Shown piece by piece: positions 41,559-50,982 of a stretch of DNA of 64,000 bases. The position numbers and the translations under genes are program-made. How positions within the stretch are numbered: position 1 is the first letter of the stretch; each line of letters opens with the position of its first letter. The notes beneath the pieces are model-generated. The model saw only the letters and a list, made by a program, of their open reading frames with translations, was not told the DNA's origin and did not search any database. Source of the DNA: Flavobacterium branchiophilum NBRC 15030 = ATCC 35035 (GTDB taxonomy: Bacteria > Bacteroidota > Bacteroidia > Flavobacteriales > Flavobacteriaceae); contig NZ_MUGT01000055.1 of the NCBI RefSeq assembly GCF_002217205.1, positions 1 through 64,000 of the forward strand. Reading direction: 5' to 3'.

Positions 41559-43977
41559 TGGATTTATAAGGAGCCACATTTTCAAAACTATTTAGAATTT
41601 TCTGAATAGTTTTTTTGGTTTGGGCCAATGCACTATTTTGAGGAATTTTTACCAAAATGTTTTTGATGTATTCATTTCTAATTCTGGAAATGGCGGGCTC
41701 TTCTGGGCCAAGAATTGGTATATTCAAATTTTGTGTTAATGCCTGAACTAGCCACATGCTGGCATGATTTAGTTTTTCGTAATCACGATGACGTAATGAT
41801 ATTTTTATGAGTTTATAAAATGGCGGATAATGATAGATTTTTCTTTCGTATATTTGTTCGTTGTACATAGAGATATAATCATTTAATACCATTTGTTGAA
41901 GCGTATGGTGCAACGGATTATAGGTTTGGACAATGACTTTGCCTTGATTTTCTGAACGACCAGACCTGCCAGCCACTTGTGCCAATAGTTGGTAACTTCG
42001 TTCAAGTGCTCTAAAATCGGGATAATACAAAAGATTATCGGCATTCATTACTCCTACTAAACTTACATTATCAAAATCAAGTCCTTTTGCTAACATTTGA
42101 GTACCTACTAAAATATCAAACTCTTTGTTTTTGAAACTGTCTATGATTTTTTCAAATCCAAATTTGCCTCTAGTGGTATCCTGATCCATGCGTCCAATTT
42201 TTGAAGAAGGATAAAGTTCGACCAATTCTTGTTGGATTTGTTCCGTTCCAAAGCCTTTTGTGTCTAAATGTGGACTTGAACACACATGGCATGTAATAGG
42301 TTTTGCAATTGCATAGCCACAATAATGACAACGGAGTTGGTTTTTTGATTTATGATAAGTCAAACTGACATCGCATTGCGAACAACCAGGAATATGTCCA
42401 CAAGTGATGCACTCCAATATAGGCGAAAATCCACGACGGTTTTGTAATAAAATTACTTGTTGTTGTAATGAAAGTGCTGTATTGATTTCGTCAAGTAATA
42501 CATCGCTAAAATGGCCTGTCATTTTTTTTCTGTAATACTTGTCTTTCAAATCAACTAGTTCTATATTTGGCATTTTTACATTTCCATATCTTTTAGAGAT
42601 ATGAGTTATGCCATATTTTTGATTTTGTGTATTAAAATAGGTTTCTAAACTTGGTGTAGCCGATCCTAATAATACTTTTGCTTGATGTAAATTTGCTAAT
42701 ACAATAGAGGCATCTCGGGCATGATAGCGAGGTGCAGGATCAATTTGTTTGAAAGTTTGCTCGTGTTCTTCGTCTATAATGATAAAACCTAAATTTTGAA
42801 AAGGTAAAAACATCGACGACCTTACACCAATTACAATTTGAGCAGTGTCGGCTTGATTCAAAACTTGATGCCAAACTTCTACACGCTCATTGATATTGAA
42901 TTTTGAATGATATACCGCTACTTTATTACCAAAATGTTTTCTTAAACGTTGTACTAATTGAGCGGTCAAAGCAATTTCTGGTAATAAATAGAGTACTTGT
43001 TTATTATTTAATAAATATTTTTCTATAATTTTTATATATACCTCTGTTTTTCCAGAAGCAGTAACTCCATGCAACAAACAAACATTTTTAGTTTGCAGTT
43101 GCAAAAGGATGTCTTGGAACGCTTGTTGTTGGTATTCATTGAGAATCAAGTCTTTACTAGTAGCTTTACCGTCAAATTGTATTCTATTTTCTTGAATATA
43201 ATATATTTCAAAAATATTTTTCTGAATTAAAGATTTTAAAGTTGTTGTGTTTGAAGCAGCAGCATCTAAAAGTTTTTTTACTGCTAAAGGATTTTTTTCT
43301 TTGGCCACCATTTGAAAATAATGCATGACTAAGTTTCGTTGTTTTTCGGATTTTTTTAATTCATTTAATAGTAAATTTAGCCCATTTTCTTCTTGATAAA
43401 CAGGATTTAATCGAATATATTTTACTAATTTTGGTTTGTAAACTTCTGTTACTTCTTCGTGCAGGAGTATGACTTTTTTTTGTATTAATTTTTGAATTAT
43501 AGGGAAAACATTTTTACGATTTAAAATTTTAATAATATCACTTATTTTTAAGGCATTTTGTATTTTTAAAGCCTCATATATTAAAAATTCCTCATCATTT
43601 AAAGTCTTTTCGTCTATAAAATTAGATGTATCACACTCGATTGTGGTTTCACTTTCTAATAATAATGCCGAGGGCAAAGCAGCTTTGAGTACCTCGCCTA
43701 TGTTGCACATGTAATAATCTGAAATCCAAAACCAATGTTGAATTTGAATGGGTGTTACTATGGGTTTTTCGTCTAATATTTGATCAATTTCTTTGGCTTG
43801 GTATAAAAGGGGTTCGTTTTGATGGATTTTTACAACAATAGCTGTATATAATTTGCTTTTACCAAAAGGCACAACAACACGCATACCAATTTGAATGAAA
43901 TGAAATTCATGTTCATTAATTTGATAAGTAAATGTTTTTGGTAACGATAAAGCAATGATTATATCAATAAAATACAT
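41527..43977 (-). CDS. priA: Primosomal protein N' (replication restart helicase PriA)
   Basis: An 816-aa SF2 helicase that reloads the replisome at stalled forks. The N-terminal DNA-binding domain is followed by Walker A in LLHGVTASGKTEVYIKI, DEEH in IIDEEHEQTFKQ, and ATPSLET. A zinc-binding region holds eight Cys (CITCGHIPGCSQC and CHYCGYAIAKPITCHVC). Motifs V and VI are GTQMLAKGLDF and AGRSGR. The length is normal for Bacteroidota PriA. It overlaps the convergent response-regulator gene by 32 nt. Confidence 0.95.
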   Translation of the reverse strand: MYFIDIIIALSLPKTFTYQINEHEFHFIQIGMRVVVPFGKSKLYTAIVVKIHQNEPLLYQAKEIDQILDEKPIVTPIQIQHWFWISDYYMCNIGEVLKAALPSALLLESETTIECDTSNFIDEKTLNDEEFLIYEALKIQNALKISDIIKILNRKNVFPIIQKLIQKKVILLHEEVTEVYKPKLVKYIRLNPVYQEENGLNLLLNELKKSEKQRNLVMHYFQMVAKEKNPLAVKKLLDAAASNTTTLKSLIQKNIFEIYYIQENRIQFDGKATSKDLILNEYQQQAFQDILLQLQTKNVCLLHGVTASGKTEVYIKIIEKYLLNNKQVLYLLPEIALTAQLVQRLRKHFGNKVAVYHSKFNINERVEVWHQVLNQADTAQIVIGVRSSMFLPFQNLGFIIIDEEHEQTFKQIDPAPRYHARDASIVLANLHQAKVLLGSATPSLETYFNTQNQKYGITHISKRYGNVKMPNIELVDLKDKYYRKKMTGHFSDVLLDEINTALSLQQQVILLQNRRGFSPILECITCGHIPGCSQCDVSLTYHKSKNQLRCHYCGYAIAKPITCHVCSSPHLDTKGFGTEQIQQELVELYPSSKIGRMDQDTTRGKFGFEKIIDSFKNKEFDILVGTQMLAKGLDFDNVSLVGVMNADNLLYYPDFRALERSYQLLAQVAGRSGRSENQGKVIVQTYNPLHHTLQQMVLNDYISMYNEQIYERKIYHYPPFYKLIKISLRHRDYEKLNHASMWLVQALTQNLNIPILGPEEPAISRIRNEYIKNILVKIPQNSALAQTKKTIQKILNSFENVAPYKSIRIVLTVDFY

Positions 43978-43993
43978 AAAATCTTATTATAAT

Positions 43994-44419
43994 TTATTTG
44001 ACTCTTGTCCAAATTTGACTTCTGCCCATTAAGGCAAATCCAATATACCCTCTGATTTTTAATTGGTCTTTATTGATAAGCGAAGCTTTACATTTATATA
44101 CGTTGCCCGTTTTGGGGTCTGTTATTTTTCCTGAATCATATTCATTATCAGATTTGACTAAATCTTTAATAATAATCAAGCCCAAAACGGGTTTATCTTT
44201 ATCGGCACAAGTACATAATTTGCAAAGGGCTACACGTTGATCAGGGTTGAAAATATCTATAATTTTGCCATAATAGGCATTACCCACAGCATAAATTTCG
44301 ACAACGGATTCAGATTTGTTGGTTTTATCGTCGTGTGTTTTCCATTTTCCTACAATTGAATGTTGTGAAAAAGACAAATTGGAAATTAACAAGAAGAAAG
44401 TTAAGATAAAATGTTTCAT
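43994..44419 (-). CDS. DUF2147 secreted protein
   Basis: A 141-aa protein with a cleavable signal peptide (MKHFILTFFLLISNLSFSQ), probably periplasmic. DUF2147 hallmarks are SIVGKWKTHDD near the mature N-terminus, VEIYAVGNAYYGKI, a CKLC/C cluster (ALCKLCTCADKDKPVLGL) and GYIGFALMGRSQIWTRV at the end. The function is unknown; a beta-barrel lipocalin-like shape is suspected for the family. It lies 16 nt upstream of priA in the same direction. Confidence 0.88.
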   Translation of the reverse strand: MKHFILTFFLLISNLSFSQHSIVGKWKTHDDKTNKSESVVEIYAVGNAYYGKIIDIFNPDQRVALCKLCTCADKDKPVLGLIIIKDLVKSDNEYDSGKITDPKTGNVYKCKASLINKDQLKIRGYIGFALMGRSQIWTRVK

Positions 44420-44450
44420 TTTTAGTAAAGTTTAAAGTTATTAGCACGAA

Positions 44451-44530
44451 CTAGCCCCGATAGTAGCGACATCCTTTTCTTTTTTTTCTTTAAAAAAAGA
44501 AAAGATATAGCGGATAGCGGGATTAGCTCC
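44451..44530 (-). repeat. Variable-core palindrome family, complete copy
   Basis: The plus strand reads CTAGCCCCGATAGTAGCGAC, ATCCTTTTC, a core of CTTTTTTTTCTTTAAAAAAAG, then GATATAGCGGATAGCGGGA and TTAGCTCC. It lies between the stop of the YihY gene and the start of the DUF2147 gene. Confidence 0.75.
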
Positions 44531-44533
44531 AAA

Positions 44534-45460
44534 TTAATCGTATTTTCTTATTTTTTTTAATTTTGAAATAAGCGCATTAAGTTCAAAACCGATGAGCATG
44601 ATCATACAATTGATCCAAATATAAAACATCATGATAAGTAATGTACCAATAGAGCCATATAATTCATTATATTTTGAAAATTTAACTACCCATATTCCAA
44701 AAAAATAGGAAGATACAACAATAAGGCAAGTTGTAAATACAGAACCAATTGAGATAAACGCCCTATTTTGTTCCCTTTTTGTTCCAAACTTGAACATGAT
44801 GGAAATGGTTAGCAAAATCATAATGATAACAAATATATACCTACCAATTCTAATTAAAGGAATATTATCTGACAAAACATTTTGAATCATTGTTTTTTGG
44901 ATGAATACTTCAAAAACCACAATGGCTGCAACTGTAAATAACAGTAATATTGACAACAAAAGCGACATGCCCAAAGCAACCATGTATTGTCTTACAAAAG
45001 AGCGTTTGATAGTGATGTGTTTGGAATTTTCAAAACCAGCTAAAATAGAGTTTAAACCATTGGCCATCAAGAAAATAGACAAAATAAAACCCGATGATAA
45101 TAAGCCAGAATGACTATTGTGCAAAATATCATTGATAATGTTTTTGATGGCATCAAAAGTTCTGGGGGGTACCCCTTCTGATACAAATTGTAGGAAATCA
45201 TCTTGAAATCCATTGATAGGAATATAGGGTATTAAATTTAAAATAAATAAAGCAAATGGAAATAAAGCCATAAAAAAGCTAAAAGCAATAGCGGCAGCTC
45301 TGTATGATAAAGCACCTTCAACTAAAGAAATTCCATACAATTCTAACAAATCATATAAAGATAATCCCTCGAGCCATGGTAGTTTGATGGCTTGCAATAT
45401 AGGAAGTAAATTTCGTATTATTGGAATTTTACGAATATATTTTTCTACTTTGTGGCTCAT
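44534..45460 (-). CDS. YihY/BrkB family integral membrane protein
   Basis: A 308-aa inner-membrane protein with six hydrophobic segments. The family signature is GALSYRAAAIAFSFFMALFP in the first segment. It is followed by GVPPRTFDAIKNIINDIL, WINCMIMLIGFELNA near the end and a basic tail. Annotated in some bacteria as serum-resistance BrkB or wrongly as RNase BN; the real role is unknown. Its start is 13 nt after nadC, with which it is probably co-transcribed. Confidence 0.88.
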   Translation of the reverse strand: MSHKVEKYIRKIPIIRNLLPILQAIKLPWLEGLSLYDLLELYGISLVEGALSYRAAAIAFSFFMALFPFALFILNLIPYIPINGFQDDFLQFVSEGVPPRTFDAIKNIINDILHNSHSGLLSSGFILSIFLMANGLNSILAGFENSKHITIKRSFVRQYMVALGMSLLLSILLLFTVAAIVVFEVFIQKTMIQNVLSDNIPLIRIGRYIFVIIMILLTISIMFKFGTKREQNRAFISIGSVFTTCLIVVSSYFFGIWVVKFSKYNELYGSIGTLLIMMFYIWINCMIMLIGFELNALISKLKKIRKYD

Positions 45461-45473
45461 TTATAAGTTTATT

Positions 45474-46331
45474 TTAAAAAGCTTTTAAACTTAAATCCAT
45501 ATTATGTACAGAATGTGTTAAGGCCCCAGAAGAAATATACAACACACCACAAGCAGCATACTGTTGCAGCGTGTTTTCATTAATATTGCCAGATGATTCT
45601 GTTTGACATGTATTTCCAATTAATGCTACAGCTTGTTTGGTTGTTTCGAAATCAAAATTATCAATTAATATTCTATGAATACCGTCATTTTTTAATATTT
45701 CTTTAATTTCGTCCAAATTTCGAGCCTCTACAATAATTTTCAAATCTAAATTATTATCTTTAAGATATTTCTTTGTTTTTTTGATGGCTTGTGTAATACC
45801 TCCTGCAAAATCAATATGATTGTCTTTCAACATGATCATGTCATACAGGGCAAAACGGTGATTATCGCCACCTCCAATTTTTACAGCCCATTTTTCGCAT
45901 GCTCTAAAACCAGGAGTTGTTTTTCGGGTATCTAAAATTTTTGTATTATAATTTGATAATAATTGTACATATTGATTAGTTTTGGTTGCAATTGCCGACA
46001 TTCTTTGCATTGAATTTAATACAACTCTTTCTGCTTTTAATATTGATTGAGAACTTCCAGATACTGTAAAAACAATATCTCCAAATTGTACATTAGAACC
46101 ATCATTAATGTATTTTTGTATGACTAAATTGGGATCAACGTAATTAAAAACTTGAATTGCAAAATCTACACCTGCAATGATGCCTTGATCTTTTACTAAT
46201 AATTTTGCATTTCCAGTGGCGGTAATTGGAATGCAAGCTAAAGAACTATAATCGCCTGGCCCAACGTCTTCATTAATAGCATTTTGAATAATATGGTGCA
46301 ATTCTTGTTGAAATTGTAGATCTGAAATCAT
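45474..46331 (-). CDS. nadC: Nicotinate-nucleotide pyrophosphorylase (carboxylating)
   Basis: A 285-aa enzyme converting quinolinate and PRPP to nicotinate mononucleotide in de novo NAD synthesis. Signatures are NEDVGPGDYSSLACI, RVVLNSMQRMSAIAT, ILDTRKTTPGFRACEKWAVK, GGGDNHRFALYDMIMLKDNH and the C-terminal SSGNINENTLQQYAACGV. The open frame begins at 46352, but that ATG overlaps an exact -7 box, so the ATG at 46331 is chosen. Confidence 0.95.
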   Translation of the reverse strand: MISDLQFQQELHHIIQNAINEDVGPGDYSSLACIPITATGNAKLLVKDQGIIAGVDFAIQVFNYVDPNLVIQKYINDGSNVQFGDIVFTVSGSSQSILKAERVVLNSMQRMSAIATKTNQYVQLLSNYNTKILDTRKTTPGFRACEKWAVKIGGGDNHRFALYDMIMLKDNHIDFAGGITQAIKKTKKYLKDNNLDLKIIVEARNLDEIKEILKNDGIHRILIDNFDFETTKQAVALIGNTCQTESSGNINENTLQQYAACGVLYISSGALTHSVHNMDLSLKAF

Positions 46332-46349
46332 GATGTTTATATTTTTTTT

Positions 46350-46357
46350 CAAATGTA
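46350..46357 (-). promoter_or_regulatory. -7 promoter element for nadC
   Basis: The minus strand reads TACATTTG, an exact TAnnTTTG, 18 nt upstream of the preferred nadC start. Confidence 0.65.
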
Positions 46358-46437
46358 CAATATTTTTTTTTTAATAAAAAAACAACTCCGTACTGATTTT
46401 GTTGTAAATATTTTAGAATTTTGCAAAAAATAAAAAC

Positions 46438-46866
46438 ATGACCATTCAAATTGCAACCCCTGCCCTACTGTTTTCTGCCACTTCGTTGATTTTGTTGGCC
46501 TATACGAATCGGTTTTTGACCATTGCTGGAATTATTCGAGGATTGAAAAAATCCTATTTGAAAGAAGCCGATGCAACGATATTACTTGAAATAAAAAACT
46601 TACATTTACGATTAACATTAATAAAATACATGCAGTTATCGGGTGTTTTTAGCTTATTTTTATCCGTTTTTTCCATGTTGATGTTGTTTTTAAACTTTGA
46701 TAATGGTGCCTTACTATTGTTTGGAATTAGTTTATTGAGTTTGTTGGTTTCACTCGGCATATCGTTTTGGGAAATCAGTATATCTATTGATGCTTTAAAA
46801 TTGCATTTGAGTAGTTTAAGTAAGTATAATAGTCAGCAAAAACTTATTGATAATGAGCAAAACTAG
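46438..46866 (+). CDS. DUF2721 integral membrane protein
   Basis: A 142-aa protein with three hydrophobic segments, matching DUF2721. It starts with the segment IATPALLFSATSLILLAYTN and a basic stretch FLTIAGIIRGLKKSYLKE; segments around VFSLFLSVFSMLMLFL and LLFGISLLSLLVSLGISF follow. The function is unknown. It is divergent from nadC. Its last 23 nt overlap the convergent outer-membrane protein gene. Confidence 0.82.
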   Translation: MTIQIATPALLFSATSLILLAYTNRFLTIAGIIRGLKKSYLKEADATILLEIKNLHLRLTLIKYMQLSGVFSLFLSVFSMLMLFLNFDNGALLLFGISLLSLLVSLGISFWEISISIDALKLHLSSLSKYNSQQKLIDNEQN

Positions 46867-48649
46867 GCTTTGGATACTCATAATTTGAAAGTTGAAAATC
46901 ATTTGACTTTATAGCGTTTGTTTTTAATATATTGTATCCAATACCAGGTATTTTTGGAAAAAATGAAAATGAAATTTGAAAAGTGTCAAAAGATAAGAAA
47001 TCATTACTTATAATAAAACCTATACCAAATTCTGATAATAATGGACTATGCTTAAAACTATTATTACTATTAGACAACATACCTCCTGAATAATTGAAGT
47101 ATGGATTTAACCTAAAGCCCCATACTTTCCAAGGAGCATACATTTGTGTTTGAAAATTGAAAACAATTTTTTTTGTACCTAATAAATTAGCATTTGAAAA
47201 ACCTGAAATTCCAAAATTACCGTTTAAAGTCAATTTATCCAAATTGGTATCAAGACGATGAAAACCTAAAGTAATTTCAGGTTTTACAAATTGTCGAATT
47301 TGCCAATTTCCAAATTTGAATAAATTCGTAAAATATGTAACAGACGCATTAAAAGCACTTTGTTTGGTTTGATTTTGTTCAAAAAATGTACCAATTTCTA
47401 TATTTGCACTTAAATAACCAAAATGATAAAAAGCCGCATGTGTCCATTTAGAACCTAAATATAGGGTACTTAAATTATTTTTAAATATGAAACCAGATGT
47501 GAGATTGAAAATATATCCCGTAGGTATATTTTCATATATATTAAAATTAAATACGTTTTTATTTTTTATAAATCTACTTTGAGCAATCCCTATACTTGCC
47601 AAAAATGTATTTTCATTTGAAAATATACGGTATTTATCATATTCAAAATTAGGAGTAAAATAATAATCTTTAGTAATAAATCGGAACATATTGTATATTT
47701 TAGTGGTTCTTTGGGATTCAGAATTTCCGTTGGATACCCTGAAAGCATAACCACCACCACATTCAAATAAATTCAATTTATAGTTTTGTAAATCAGGTAT
47801 TTGCAAATCATTATATAATACAATTTTTTTATATTGCTGTGAAAAAAGAGAAAAAAATGACCAATTCTGATATGAAGTAAAGAAGTTTTTTTCTAAAGAA
47901 ATATTTTTTTCATAACTAAAATCAATCTCTTTTTGATAATTTACCTTGAAATTTAAAAAAGTTTTCCATATATTATTTGCAGTATATCCAAATCCAAAAG
48001 TATTTTCATTTTTTTTATTATTTTTATGCATATTAATATATATTTCATGTCCAAATCCTAATAAATTATTTTCACTTAATTGAAAATTAGATGTATTAAT
48101 AGAAGTATTAAAACTAGGGCTCAAACTCCAAGAATCAACCACGTTTACCGCAATATCTATGGAGTCAGTTGAAGCATCGCTACCTATTGGTTTTATTTCA
48201 ATTTCATGAATGAAACGTTGATTTCTAATAATTCTTTCAGATTCATTGATAATTAATGAGTCTATTTCATCATTTTTATGAAATAGCAATAAGTTATTTA
48301 TTATTTTTTCTTTAGTTTTTATATGATATGTATTAGCTAAATCTTTTATTCGGTTCCTAAAATTATTTTTTGAAATACTATCAATTACAAAAGGATCGTT
48401 GATTTGAATAATAATATGCCTTATAATTTTGCAATTGACTTTTTTCCAAACAAAATTGTTTTGTATAATTGGTTTTGTCTTATTTTTTTTGCGAATATTT
48501 TCAAATAAATATTGGTTAAAACGATTATTTTTTTTATTTTTTTCTAGTTTTTTGAACCACTTTACAGTATCCATTTTTTGTGATAATAGGTGTTGATTAG
48601 AACAAAATATTGCAAAAATGATTAACAATTTTATTTTGATTTGACACAT
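46844..48649 (-). CDS. Outer-membrane beta-barrel protein with POTRA-like N-terminus
   Basis: A 601-aa predicted outer-membrane protein. The signal peptide is MCQIKIKLLIIFAIFCSNQH; an upstream extension in the same frame (to 48712) is not signal-like and is not used. Residues ~60-170 resemble a single POTRA domain (IIQINDPFVIDSISKNNFRN, then IRNQRFIHEIEIKP). From ~190 on there are alternating amphipathic strands, with ENNLLGFGHEIYI recalling the first barrel strands of Omp85/TamA-type proteins. The last residue is not the usual aromatic, since the chain ends FAHYQ. An assembly or secretion role is inferred, not shown. Confidence 0.7.
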   Translation of the reverse strand: MCQIKIKLLIIFAIFCSNQHLLSQKMDTVKWFKKLEKNKKNNRFNQYLFENIRKKNKTKPIIQNNFVWKKVNCKIIRHIIIQINDPFVIDSISKNNFRNRIKDLANTYHIKTKEKIINNLLLFHKNDEIDSLIINESERIIRNQRFIHEIEIKPIGSDASTDSIDIAVNVVDSWSLSPSFNTSINTSNFQLSENNLLGFGHEIYINMHKNNKKNENTFGFGYTANNIWKTFLNFKVNYQKEIDFSYEKNISLEKNFFTSYQNWSFFSLFSQQYKKIVLYNDLQIPDLQNYKLNLFECGGGYAFRVSNGNSESQRTTKIYNMFRFITKDYYFTPNFEYDKYRIFSNENTFLASIGIAQSRFIKNKNVFNFNIYENIPTGYIFNLTSGFIFKNNLSTLYLGSKWTHAAFYHFGYLSANIEIGTFFEQNQTKQSAFNASVTYFTNLFKFGNWQIRQFVKPEITLGFHRLDTNLDKLTLNGNFGISGFSNANLLGTKKIVFNFQTQMYAPWKVWGFRLNPYFNYSGGMLSNSNNSFKHSPLLSEFGIGFIISNDFLSFDTFQISFSFFPKIPGIGYNILKTNAIKSNDFQLSNYEYPKPSFAHYQ

Positions 48650-48828
48650 TTTGATGTTTATTAAATATTTAGAAGCTTTTAAGATATAAATTGAATTCAA
48701 AAATGGGTACAATTATACCAATAAAATAAAACAAATGTAACCGATTAAAAGTTAATATTATTACATTATTATTAGAAATAAGTTCATAATTACTAAATAT
48801 TTTATCAAAATACTAATTGATAAATTAC

Positions 48829-48836
48829 TATATTTG
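48829..48836 (+). promoter_or_regulatory. -7 promoter element for beta-propeller gene
   Basis: TATATTTG matches TAnnTTTG exactly and ends 14 nt before the ATG at 48851, implying a very short leader. Confidence 0.6.
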
Positions 48837-48850
48837 CAAAATAAATTGTA

Positions 48851-50170
48851 ATGCTAATGAGACCATATTTTTTAATATTATTATTTAATTTTTTTATAAA
48901 TTGCCAAAATTTACATGCAGATAAAAATATTGTTGCTGTTGGTTTAGATAGCATTAGACCTGTTGGACAATTTAAAAAATTAATGTTAAAACAAAGAATC
49001 CAAGCTATAGATTCTACAAAATTAGATAGTTTGGATGTATTTGAGCCTACAATAAATTCACCAAAATCAGTAATTTATTCAAAAGATGGAACTAAATTTT
49101 ATGTAAATTCTTTAGAAGGATTTGCAACTATTGTTTTTGATTCCAAAACATTAAAAAAAATTGGAGTCATAAAACATGTATTCGATATTAGAAATAAAAA
49201 CTTATTTAAAAATAATGAAACTACAGCTTTTGATTATCAATTTAAGCAACAATTACCCGATTTTAACATTTTTAAAGGCAAACCAGTAGAAGGTTGTTTA
49301 TCTCACAATGGAAAATATTTGTGGGTAACGTATTACAGAAGAGATTGGGACGAGAATGCTGAATCTCCGTCGGCAGTTGCTATTATTGACACCGAAACGG
49401 ATCAAATTGTACGGGTTATTCCTAGTGGGCCATTGCCAAAAATGATTGCTTGTTCGCCAGACAATCAATACATTGCCATTACACATTGGGGCGATAATAC
49501 GGTAGGAATTTTAGATATATCTAGTCAAAATGTTATGGATTTTAAATATATTTCTCATGTGATTATTGACGAAAGATTAACGATGAATTATCAATCGGAT
49601 GTAAAAATAGATCGGGATAATGAATGTGGTAATTGTTTGCGTGGCACCGTTTTTAGCCCTGATAGTAAAAAAATATTAGTTGCAAAAATGGGTGGCAACG
49701 GCATTGCATTGATCGATTTGACTACAATGAAATATCTTGGAACCATAACAGGAATGAAACAAAATTTAAGGCATTTAGTCATCAATAATAATGACTTGAT
49801 ATTGAGTTCTAATAAATATGGTTTTGTTCAAAAAGCCACTTTAAATGACTTGTTACATTTAGATTTTTCGAATAAAAATAAGATTATTACTTATGAAAAA
49901 TGGCAAACGATTCATGTTGGAAAAGGTGCCAGAACGATTGATGTTACTAATGACGGAAAGTATATTTTTGCATGTGTTAATAATGACTGTAAAATTGCAG
50001 TTATTGAAGCCTCAACTATGACCGTTGTTGATAGTATTTCAGTGTCAAAATTTCCAGTGGGTATGGCAATATCACCAAATTCTAGACAATTAATTATTAC
50101 TTCCCAAGGCAAAAAAGATGTTTTATTTGCGGGTAATGCGGTTAGTGTCTTTGAAATTATTTACAATTAG
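48851..50170 (+). CDS. YncE/YVTN-type beta-propeller protein, secreted
   Basis: A 439-aa protein. The hydrophobic N-terminus (YFLILLFNFFINCQNLHA) is a signal peptide; a Cys at its end could be a lipidation site, although FINC is a poor lipobox. The body has repeated blades: PKSVIYSKDGTKFYVNSLEG, GPLPKMIACSPDNQYIAITH, and PVGMAISPNSRQLIITSQGK. These are typical of YVTN/lactonase-like seven-blade propellers. Proteins of this type bind partners or sense redox ligands; no catalytic signature is seen. The CpsB-like gene follows 28 nt downstream. Confidence 0.8.
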   Translation: MLMRPYFLILLFNFFINCQNLHADKNIVAVGLDSIRPVGQFKKLMLKQRIQAIDSTKLDSLDVFEPTINSPKSVIYSKDGTKFYVNSLEGFATIVFDSKTLKKIGVIKHVFDIRNKNLFKNNETTAFDYQFKQQLPDFNIFKGKPVEGCLSHNGKYLWVTYYRRDWDENAESPSAVAIIDTETDQIVRVIPSGPLPKMIACSPDNQYIAITHWGDNTVGILDISSQNVMDFKYISHVIIDERLTMNYQSDVKIDRDNECGNCLRGTVFSPDSKKILVAKMGGNGIALIDLTTMKYLGTITGMKQNLRHLVINNNDLILSSNKYGFVQKATLNDLLHLDFSNKNKIITYEKWQTIHVGKGARTIDVTNDGKYIFACVNNDCKIAVIEASTMTVVDSISVSKFPVGMAISPNSRQLIITSQGKKDVLFAGNAVSVFEIIYN

Positions 50171-50198
50171 TTTTATATATAAATAAATTTATAAAAAA

Positions 50199-50942
50199 AT
50201 GTTTTCAATATTTAAAAAAAGTAGTTATTTGATGGATTATATTCCAGATAATTTTACAGATATTCATTCACATTTATTACCAGGAATTGATGATGGAGCA
50301 AAGGATTTGGAAGATACGAATGTATTAGTTGAAAAGTTAGAACAGCTTCGATTTAAAAATTTTATTGCAACACCTCATGTATTAAAAAATGTTTGGGATA
50401 ATGATGATGAAATTATCAATTCAAAATTGGCTTTAGTTCAAGAAAATTTTGTGCAATCACATAAAAAAATTGCTTTTAAAGCCGCTGCTGAATATATGAT
50501 GGACAATCATTTTTATGATTTACTTAAAAATGGAAATACAATTTTGCCTTTGAAAGACAATCATATTTTAGTAGAAATGTCTTATTTAGCACCACCAATT
50601 CAATTGTATGATATTTTATTTGAAATACAAATTGCAGGTTTTCAGCCCATTTTAGCCCATCCAGAACGGTATAATTCCTATCATAACAATTTGAAAGAAT
50701 ATGATAAACTAATTAAAGCAGGATGTAAATTTCAATTGAATATGTTATCTACAGTTGGTTATTATGGCCCAATGATTAGCAAGACAGCAGATTATTTATT
50801 GAAAAATGATTTAATTACTTATATTGGCTCGGATACACATCACGAAAAACACATTTCATTTCTTCAAAATAAAATCATTTTAAAAAATCATGAAAAATTA
50901 AATCAAGTATTTAAAAATAATGCTTTTTTTGATTTTCAATAA
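50199..50942 (+). CDS. CpsB/CapC-type tyrosine-protein phosphatase (PHP domain)
   Basis: A 247-aa PHP-fold metal-dependent phosphatase. Metal-binding motifs are DIHSHLLPGIDDGAKD, IATPHV, the Glu of AAAEYMMD, ILAHPERY, and IGSDTHHEKH. The family dephosphorylates the Tyr-rich tail of Wzc/CpsD-type kinases and so controls capsule or exopolysaccharide assembly. It is convergent with the wzc gene and separated from it by a bidirectional terminator, a close physical pairing of kinase and presumed phosphatase. Confidence 0.9.
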   Translation: MFSIFKKSSYLMDYIPDNFTDIHSHLLPGIDDGAKDLEDTNVLVEKLEQLRFKNFIATPHVLKNVWDNDDEIINSKLALVQENFVQSHKKIAFKAAAEYMMDNHFYDLLKNGNTILPLKDNHILVEMSYLAPPIQLYDILFEIQIAGFQPILAHPERYNSYHNNLKEYDKLIKAGCKFQLNMLSTVGYYGPMISKTADYLLKNDLITYIGSDTHHEKHISFLQNKIILKNHEKLNQVFKNNAFFDFQ

Positions 50943-50975
50943 AAAAAAAGCTGTTCAGTGTGAACAGCTTTTTTT
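50941..50975. terminator. Bidirectional terminator between phosphatase and wzc
   Basis: An A-run, GCTGTTCA, GTG loop, TGAACAGC and a T-run. It stops both convergent transcripts. Confidence 0.9.
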
Positions 50976-50982
50976 AAATGTA

